Source: Siphonodentalium dalli (lineage: Eukaryota > Mollusca > Scaphopoda > Gadilida > Siphonodentaliidae). From it: a stretch of DNA of 64,000 nt. The stretch spans positions 227,546,961 to 227,610,960 of the forward strand of contig CP136066.1 of NCBI GenBank assembly GCA_032622095.1, written 5' to 3'. The position numbers and the translations under genes are program-made. The first letter of the stretch is position 1; the number at the start of each line of letters is the position of its first letter. The notes beneath the pieces are model-generated. The model ran no database searches. It worked only from the letters and a program-made list of their open reading frames with translations, and was not told the origin of the DNA. Positions 12,501-23,400 of the stretch are shown here, piece by piece.

Positions 12501-14393
12501 AGCAATCACCAAGCCATATCCCCCCATTCAAACTATTTCTTATTTACTTTACTTCATATTCATGTCTTCTCCAATCTGTTCATTACTTTCAATCAATCAT
12601 GCCTCCGGTGTTCTTTATCTTTATGATCCTAACCAGGGCTTGCCACGTTAATTGCTAATTCTCCACTTAAGCTTCATATAATTCTTATCAATTGACATAA
12701 ATCTTTACACCTATTATTCTAAATGTCCAGGTGGCAAGTCCTGCTGTTAATTAGTATGCTTCAGGCATTCACACTTCTTTGGCTAATCAAATCCTTTGTT
12801 TCACTAAGTTGTATATATATATCAAAACCTCTAAAATGTAAGTTAAGAAATTCATCTTTAGGCTTCACTCTTTGCGGCACCCGGTTCTTATTCTCTCTTC
12901 ACGGCACCCGGATTTTATTGCATTTCACCGGCACCCGATATACTGTTCAATTCGTGTGTACCTGATATAATTTTGGAATTCAACAATAAATACTGTTATT
13001 ACTGGAGTCCAATGATCATCTTCATGTCAAAACCTACCAGAGCTAATTGACCCCGTGTTATAACTCCGAGGCTGATGATTGGTTTACAATACTCGTATCC
13101 AAGATGTTCATAGAACTTCCCCGTGTCGATGCTACTCAGATAAATCGTCTCAAATCCTTTCCTGAAAGCAAATGTGACCCGCCATATCAAATCCCGTCTG
13201 AAGTCGGGATTGTTTTACCCTGTGCCAATGCATTGGTCTAACATTTTTTTTTACAATTTTAATAATTTTTTCTTGTATTCTTTAACAATTTTATAATTTC
13301 ACCCACACAGAGCCCCAGACAAACATGAGCAGACGACACTCTTCTATATGCTTCTATATATACGTGGGGCTCCCTGCATGGTAATGGATGTTTTTTATTT
13401 TATGTCCTAAAAATTGTAAGAAACATTTCTTTAAAAAACATGATAAAAAATTGTTAGGCCAATGCATTCTCTTATATATGCGAGGCGACCTATGGTCGAC
13501 TTGCATATATAAGAGAATGCATTGGCACAGGGTAAAAAAAATCCCGACTTCCGACTGGATTTGATATGGCGGGTCACATATTGTCAGATAAATCGTCTCA
13601 AATCCTTTCCTACAAGCAAATTGTCTCATCATGTTATATTCATTTTATGTTCAATTTATATTCATTTTGGTTCAAGTTTCATTATCAGCCAAGTATATCA
13701 GGGGGGGGGGTATATGACAAGTAAGTTGCAGATGACGTAATAATCAATTTCAGATTTAATTCTTGATTGAAAAGCTGGTTTCAAGTCTGAGTTTAGTATG
13801 CCTGTCATGTGCAGAATCGGGTTTCAGATGGTGATTTTAGCGACACTATCCCCCTTAACAGGCTAGCATCACTAAATTCAACCTCTGTGTACCTCATTCT
13901 GCTTAGGCCTCATCTTCTCTGGAAAGTGTCTATATCATGAAATTTCTATAGAAACTTCTTCACATAGATTCTATTTCTGTTTTAGTTTAGTTTCTCTATA
14001 TCCCCAAATTGGCAGATGACACCATTGCATAATCGAGGTTCCCAATGTGTGTACATCACAATATTCACCATTTGGGAACTTCAATCTGAGTCAATGTCTC
14101 CCGTGGCATATGAGGCCATGCATAATGAGGTCCCCAGTGGGTGAATCTGGTAATCAGATAAGGTTTTGCTGGTTTGAAGGGTAAATTCATTCAAACAAGC
14201 ACATACAATTAAAATAAACACATAACATACGTTTAAACTGACATTACTCATTCACACCCCAAAAATATGTATATATATTTTGGTAAGCTTCTCTTTGGTA
14301 ACAGGGTGACAGAAGATTTCTGAACAAAGTTGTCTATAGCTGTGTATAGCTGAACCTAACTCGTGTACATATGTGTTTGATATCTTAAAATAC

Positions 14394-14434
<41 letters not shown>

Positions 14435-17400
14435 TAATGCAAACACTAATTGTTGATAATATTCTATCTTTTATACTGTTTGGATCACTAATTAAGCACC
14501 TTAGTCTCATCAATATTTTTCGTTTCAATTTTACTCGTTCCCGATCTTTCCCCATTTTACCCCCTTTTCATGTTATTTTTAGCTTGTTACCCGTTCGCCA
14601 TTTTACCACCTTTTTTCGCTGTTAGCATTTTTTAGCATGTTACCACCCCCAATTTACCAATAACTTTAAAAATATTTTTTCGATTTGTAATTTTATGCGC
14701 TTTTGTATTTCTTAGTAACGTCTCACTTATAGTTCTACATTTTTGTTTATCTCCATAATTATGTCTTATATTTGCAATTGTATTTTATGTTTAACATGTG
14801 AATCGTTTTAGAGCACTTCGGTGGATTTTACGCAATACAAAACTGTTATTTATTTATTTATATATTGCCTTTACTGTGGTTGAGAATTAGGTTAAGTTTG
14901 CGTATTTTCTAGTTAGGTTCTTTGTATATAATTTAATCATTCGCTATTTACTATTATTTTAGGATGTGTGTCATGTTTGTATTGTAAGTGCATTGAAACT
15001 AATTTATTGTATAATGCGCTCTAAATGTATCTATAATAATAATAATAAGTAAGCTTCAAATTCCATGTAGGAAATTTGGATACTTCCATATATCATGTTT
15101 TCCGGTTCTCATGTTATACATTACATTCTTTTCGCGTTTCCGTGTCCCCACCTTCCCACTCTCTCTCTGTCTGTCTGTCGGTAGCTCTCACTCATTCGCT
15201 GACTACTTATCCGTAAATGAACAATCGCTTTGGTTTATCATTGTAGACAGCAAGCAGTTGGGAAGAAATACATTCTCACCTTTAGTTTGCTGTTTCTGTT
15301 TCCTTCAGTTTATACTAGCATTTCTTCTTCTGAATTTACTATAACAGCAGAACTAGCACCAGGAGGTTCAGCTGTATAGCCGAAATAAAGACTGGCAGCC
15401 TAACCGTTTAAAATTGGAAAATGCAGTGGACATATATATAGACTCTTGGTAACTTTTCAACTAAGTCATTGTTAGGGTTTTTATAATATTTCCATCATAT
15501 TTTTCCACTTGACGGCGACCATAAAGTCATCAGCCCAGCACACGACATCATAACGTTATTTAGGAGCAAAGAGGTGAGGTGTGTGGTGGGCTGTGTTAAT
15601 TTGTATGCATTACTTGTTATGCTATATAGTGCCGCCACAAGTATACCGTTCGCTCTAAAACTTATAAAATCGTATTACTTAGTTACGAATGGATTCTCAC
15701 TATCACATACACTCGTCAAAAAATTTGTATCTCCATGTTTAAATTTTTGGAGTATTTGGTTTTCGGTGGAATTTGCCAATTTGAACCCACCCGCACGCGA
15801 GCTGTCCGTTGATCAGGTTGTGTGTTTAGTAGAGCAGTCAAACTTTGGGAAGTTAAGTACATAATATCGGCGTACTTGCAACTGCATTACCTCGCTCCTT
15901 CACTAGTCCGTTTGAATTTGGCGGGGGAAATAGTTTAGTGATACAGCACTTAACTATACCTATTTGCGTTATACACTCTCGCCACTAGTTAAACTTCGGC
16001 TTTAGCGCGATTTGAATAGACACGACCAAGTTGCTCCTGGACATTATCTATCACATCCACCCATCAAATTTTTTTTATCTCGATGTTTGATTTTTTGACA
16101 ATTTCCCCCCTTTGATTCTCGTTCAAATTTGCCAAACCCACCCGAAGTTCTCTCGCTGTTGGGCGGGTTGCTTGTATAGCAGTGCGGGAAAAAATTTGGT
16201 GTCATACCTAAATGATACCGGCGTACCTGCTCCTGCATTAACCTTGCTTATTAATTAGCCTGTTTGATTTGGCGATATTAATAGTTAATATTTTTCCCGG
16301 TCGTATATACAGTCCGATCCGCATCACTCTCCACATTCGGAATATGCAAAAAATAAATTATAGCGCTGGACTTGTTTTGTTTGTTTGTTTGTTTGTATTT
16401 GCTAAATCTGACGTTTACATCCGTCACCGGTCTGTCTGGTCTCATCACCGGTCTGTCTGGTCCAACCACCTTCCCGGGCTCCAGCTCCTTCATTAGCTAT
16501 TTTCCTCCATTTGGGAGATATATTTATTATTCCGGGACCCGTAACTCTGTCAATTTTGCGACCGATTCACAATTTTTTTACGGCATCGTTATCGGGGTGA
16601 AATGTAGACGTTGATGGGTAAGTTTGGTCGCAATCTGAGAGAATTTAGTTTTCACGACATTGAACACCCCTCCCCCACTCCGCGGTCAATAATTTGAAAT
16701 CCTTTATCAATGCCTTAAAGGCCGATTCCTGTATGAGTTGTACACACAGACATTTTCAGCATTCTACATTTAGCCGTTCCTGAGATATAAGGGTACAAAA
16801 ATAGTCAGAAAAAAAAATAATAATAAAAATGGAGAATCGTTAAAAGGCAATAACTTTGTAAAGAAACGGTCTACCGAAATTCTGATGGATATATTCCCTA
16901 GAAATTTCGCGTTCCTAGTGCATTTATTTTTCTCTGTATGTCCAATTAACCGGCAACGGCCTCAACAGAAATACAATATACTCCCATATTAAAATATGGA
17001 AGTATAATAATAATATATAGCGCTGAAAATACGTGTTTTGTGTTTACATGCATACCCAAATAAGTAGGGTGGAAATGTTTGACGAACTTGATGAATGTGC
17101 ATGCACAATAATCTTGAACATTTACAAGAGCTGAGCTTTCGCACAGCGCATACCAGATGTAGCATACCACCTATGTGAGGTCATACCTCAAACACATGTC
17201 TGAGATACTCAGGCAGACGGAAAACAAATCAAAATTTCCAGATAAAAAGGGATGAATAACTCTAGAATGGAAAATCTCAATAAATCGATTGAATACTCAT
17301 CTGTCAAATGTCCTCATAGTTTATACATTGCATAATTGAGGTTCCTAATGGGTGTACATCACAATATTCACCATTTAGGGAATTCAATCTGAGTCTATGT

Positions 17401-20400
17401 CTCCCATAGCAGATGATGCCATGCAGACTGAGGTATCCAAAGGGAGAATTTGGTGAATGCTAGCCAGCTGTGTGGGATAGTGTCACTAAATTCACCCTCT
17501 AGGGACCTCAATCTAAAAATGACAGGCACACTAAACTCACTGATGATTAATGTTTAACCCACAAGGAGCATCACACAGATAGAAGCATGCACTACAGAGT
17601 GTCGTCTGCTCCAGTCTATGTGGGGCTCTCTATGGGTTATACACACTAAACTCAGGCTTGCAAATAATATAGAAGTTCTTGAGACATAATCAGATAAACA
17701 AAGATAAATAACTCTAGAAGGAAAACCCGAACAAAACGATTGAACTCTCCTATGTATATCTATACCAAATTGTATTGAGATCCGACGACCTGTGGTTGAG
17801 ATATCTGTTCGGAAGGACAACAAAAATCCAAATTTTCAAATAAAAAAGATGAATAACTCGAAAACAGAAAATATGAACAAACCAATTGAACAATCCATTG
17901 AATATCCTCATAGTTGTGAACATCCATATCCAAATTGTATTAAGATAAAACAACCTATCGTTGAGATATCTGCTCTGAATGGACAGAGGATCGGACGCAT
18001 GTAATTCAGTATACCCACTATTTCCTACAGTCATGAGGATATATTAGAGTACATGCTCCTGGACGTACAAGATCGCCCACCAACGGTCATTATACCTGTG
18101 GGTGTACAGATAATGCCCTAAATAATTGATTCCTTAACCATAGCAGAATTATAGGTAACTGATTTAGTCAGAAATATGGCTAAGCTGCTTGTAGCCATTC
18201 GTCGGATGATTGGCAACAAGCCATATTTCCGACTAAATCCTGCAAAGTTACCCATAATTATGCTGTGGTTTAGGAGTCGATCATTTAGAGCATTACTGTG
18301 ATTAGAGTACTTGTACAAGCTCCTGGACTTGCCAGATTGCAGACTGCTGATTTATGAAATTTGGCTGAACATTTGGTGTTACAATTAGATGTATTAGTTG
18401 GAGGAGATTTACGAAGTAATATTAACCCTTTTTTTACTCCCATAGTGAGCCTCGCATATATAAGAGAATGCATTGGCCTAACAATATTTACATTGTAAAC
18501 CAGTGCATTCTCTTGTGGATGCAAATCTCCCTACGGGAGAATCGCATAGGATAGGATAGGATATATAAGAAAAGCACTGGCACAGGATTATTTAATGCTG
18601 CAGCAGCGCAGCTCCCGCCATGAAAAGGATTAAACATGGGCAAGCAGTCTGTGATATAAATCATGCGATACTCACTTTATACAGTAGTTTTCTGTTAATT
18701 CCGTGAGTTTTCTTCCAAGCCCTTTCCCACGCAGAGACTTTTTAACAACAACTGGAAGAGATTATAGAAACAATCACACATGACATGCTGATATTTAGGC
18801 AAAACAAACAAGAGATGGACTGTCGTCGATGCATACCCCTTTGTGGCATACCACCTAATGTGGGCATATCTATAACTTATGACTGCTATACTCAGACAGA
18901 TGGACCAAAAAATCAGCTTTCATATAAACTGAGATGAATAAATAAAGATAAAAAAAACAAAACAAAACAGTTGAATGTGCCATTAAATGTCCTCATAGTG
19001 GTGAACATCCATACACAATTTCATTGAGATCCGAGCATTACTGTTCAAGTTATGACTTTCCAGATTAACAAAGATGAATAACAAAAGAATGGAAAATCCG
19101 AACAAAATAATGGAACCCTCTATTGAATGTCCTCACAGTAGTGAACATCCGTACCTAAGTTTATTAAGATCCGAGCACTACTGTTCAAGTTATGACATGA
19201 ACAGACATCGGACGGATGTACGGACGGACGCACACACACGCACGGATGCATGCACGGATGCATGCACGCACGGATGGACGGACAGGTGCAAAACAGTATA
19301 TCCCCCTTTAAAAAAAGGGGGTATAATTTTGTTTTGCTTCATATGTATTTTTTTCATTTGAAATCAGTGAGGAAGAGAAGGGTTTTCATAATTTCTTACA
19401 TTCTTTAACAATTATAAACAATAATATAAAAATTGTTAGGCCTATGGTCGACTCACATATATAACATAATGCATTGGCACAGAGCTGTAATATCATATCG
19501 TATCATACGTTTCTTATATTATGCACATATCAATGTATGACATGATATGAGATTACTGCAGTGGAGTGCCAAACCAGAACAAGTGCAGTATGTATGCACC
19601 ACGAAGATGGCTTTTTGTTGAAGTTTATTAATTTTCAGAAATTAAAGGGGTACTGTACTCAAATGTTGTAGTTGGTTTCTATATTCTCAACAAAGTAATG
19701 CTATAGAAGGCAGATAAGCTGAAACGCAAAAATAGAACGCTCATTATTGATATATTTTTGTACAGTTTTAAGGCAAATGTATCCAAAAAATGTTATATTT
19801 TACTCACAATAGTCACAAATAGAATTTTAGGGATACTGGTGGGCAACATTCTAGATATTATAAATCCCAGTCAATTAATCTGGAAATATCAAACTAAGAG
19901 ATGTCTCAATCTGACATAGATACTGTTCTGCATTTAAACAAAGCCTGTAGATTAAGTTCATGGAGACACCTGTCACGGTTGATACGTAGCTCAATAATTC
20001 TTCTATTTCGAAGGCCTTGAGTACCTTTAAAACTTACCATGTTCCAAATAACAAGCTTTGCTCCTCCCATCTACATCTGATAACTGACTGTGACCTATGA
20101 CCTCATGTCCATCATCTGACAGTAACACCAGGTTAATCGGAAGATCATCACATGACTGGCTCAAACAATGGATTCTATCAAATGAACGGTCATGCTTGTA
20201 GATAGCCATAGTTAATATGTCTTTATTCAGTCATGATAATTAAGGTGACCCAGAGCTTTAAAGATGCATAATCTGATCAAGCACCCCTCCATTACTATTT
20301 ATTTGGATTCAGGGGAATATTTTATTCCAGTCAAAAAATCACCCATCAAAGCTCAGAGTTATTAGATATCGATTTTTTAAAATCTATTATTTTTCACCAT

Positions 20401-23400
20401 CGAGACTTATTAGTGGCCTGGTAAAAAGGCGATGAGTCTCGGACCAAATTGCGGATGAAGATGGATAACCTAAAATCAAATGGCTTTGTGTTGATAATAA
20501 GGTCAAATTTTGTTGAACAATATGTTGATAAATAACACGTTTCAGGCAATGTTATACTAGCAATTAATTGATTAATCAAGGCAGAATTTCAAAATAATGT
20601 TGTAACGTTGTTGTTATATGGGGACCATCGAATCGGATTGAGTACCTTTAATTCAACATGGATTGTCAAGACAAAGTTTCAACAAGAGCAGTGCTAGGGC
20701 GTGGCAAAATACGCCCTTTAGACATTTCGAATTGTACTACCGCAAAATAAAATAATACTTGGAGCTTACATGTGAAGACAATCTGACATACCCCTAATTT
20801 GCCAAAATGCGGTCAAATTCTAAGTCGAAAAATGGCTGTAACTCATGTGAAAATAATTAGACATAATCTATATTCGAACTTGGCCTGTAGTTTTAGCTGG
20901 GAAATACACAAACCAGCTTTGGTTCAGATCAAATATTAAAAACTGGAGTTATCGGTCGGAAACCGAAATGTTATGAAATTGGTCAAATTCTAAGTCGAAA
21001 ATGGGCCGTTACTCATGTAAAAATAATTGAACGGAAACCATATTCGAACTTGGCCTGTATCGTTAGCTGGGAAAAACATATACTAACTTTGGTTCATATC
21101 TTATAATCCAAACTGAAGTTATCGGTCGGAAACCAAATTTTTTAACAGAGATCAAATTCTAAGTCGAAAAGGGGCCGTAACTGATGTAAAAATAACAGGA
21201 CGGAACCCATATTCGAACTTGGCCTGTATCTTTAGCTGGGGAATACACATACCCACTTTGGTTAAGAACCAATCTGGAGTTATCGATCGGAAACCAAAAC
21301 TGTTAACGGACAGACGGACGGACAGACGGACAGTAGAGGTTCTACGATTATTGATGTTGATAATCGATATTTGGTCGTCAATAATCGACTATAATCGATT
21401 ATTCGTAGGTTATAACATCAGAGGAAGTATTCCATAATATGGGCATTGGCATATGTGCTGGGTGCTGGTTAACTGCACTGTCACTGGTTGTTTGGGGCAT
21501 TGGCTGATGTAATTTTTACGTTAACAAAGTGCATGATAAACCACTGATAATGACCAATGAACACAATGAATTCAATACCAACATAGTTTTCGGCGATGTT
21601 ATAATATTTGAGTTCATTAGAACGAACGTTGCGATTACTTCCAGTGTTATGAATAGCCAAACATACAAACAATATCAAAGTAGGAATGCAGTTCTAAAAT
21701 AATGGTCATTAATCTTTTCATGAAGGGAGCAGCACTGGTACATCATTAAAGAGCCTGTAGCAGTGCATTTTCTTATAGCGAGCTTCGCATATATAAGAGA
21801 ATGCTCTAGCATACAAGGTCGAGGTAAATATTGTAAGGACAATGAATTCTCTTATATATGCGAGGCTCCCTAGTGGAGACTCGCATACATAAGATAATGC
21901 ATTGGCACAGGGTTTTTGCAAAATTTCAGAAAGCTCCTGTCATGGAATGGTTAAAGTTGAGCATTATTCATCATTGGACAGCTTGAATTATCATACGATG
22001 CATACTGTAGTAAACAAAGGGCAGTCATAATTTCCCTTAATATATATATTCAGCCAAAATATACTCCAAAACTTGTTATTGAGAAAACTGACCATTGCAT
22101 ATCCATTTATATCCATGCATTTTACATATTTTGTATATTCATTAGAATCTTATCTAAATTCAAATTTAAATAAATAAAATTTAATCTGAAAATTAAAGTG
22201 AAATAGTGAAATTATTAAACAGCCATTATTGTTGAAATTCGGCCGCATTCAGGGGTGTCGGGTCGAAGACCGTCATATATTGGCCACGGCATTCCACACA
22301 ATACTGTATGAATCCCATTCAGAGTATCATGTCTTACCATGTACTATTGAGGAAAAGGGTAATAATCTAGGATAATAATATATTACATAGTATTTTGGCA
22401 GCAACGAGTATATGCTATACTATTTTACAAACAAGCTGATAGCCCCATTTATGTCAAAACTTACAGTTGTTTGCTCTTACATTCTGACCAATGTTGTCAG
22501 TAGAAGGATTTTCCTATATATGTATGGACTTGCGTATTCCAGGAACCTCTGACTGGCAACTTTGGTCAGAATGTTACAGAAAACTACTGAATATTTCTGA
22601 ACAAATAAGGTATCAACTTGTTTTAAAAATAAACTAGCATATGCTTGTAACAGTCAAAATGATATGTTTTGTGTCAATTCCTCATATGTTATGTGTTTTT
22701 GTGCGTTTTCATTCACCTCGGTCATTTTGAATGTGTGATACTCACCAACCCCGAAACCACGCGATTGCCCAGCATGAATATTGTAAAAGGATTTGTGTAA
22801 GAGACTTCAACCAACATTTAAAGGTACTCAATCCAATCAGACGCTCCTAAATTACTATTTCTTTGGCTTCAGAGTTAAAATATATTTGATTCGAATAGAG
22901 AAACCCACCCATCAAAGCTCAGTGTGATCAGATATCAATTTTTGAAGTTTTTGTTATTTCTCAAGATCTGCAGTAATAAGTGGCCCAGAAACATGTGGTC
23001 AAACGGGCGTTCTTGCGGATGAAGATGGATGACTCTAAAATTAAATGGTAATAATAACCATTTGATTTTAGAGTTATCCATCATTCATCTGCAAAACCGC
23101 CAGTTTCAGCACGTGTTTCTGCTCAAATAATTGTCACCCCTGAAGCCAAAGAAATAGTAATTTAGGAGCGTCTGATTGGATTGAGTACCTTTAATGGTTA
23201 CAGCAATGACCACCCAAGATAATTAAAATATGGAGAACTTCGAGAAGTGGCACATCAGGGGAGAAGTCTCTCCCAAGTCAAGTCGCCATCTAGGCTGGTC
23301 CATGGATAATAGAAACAACAAACAAACATTATTCACCTCGCATATTTACTTCTTGGCCACTCCTCATTTAAAAGGTCTGCCGTGTTTTCTAGCCATTTGG

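Noticed and set aside
13354-13632. 92-codon minus-strand ORF containing KGFETIYLT as a second acetyltransferase gene
   Set aside because: Only the duplicated 5' edge of NAA80 exon 4 is real; the rest is MITE sequence.
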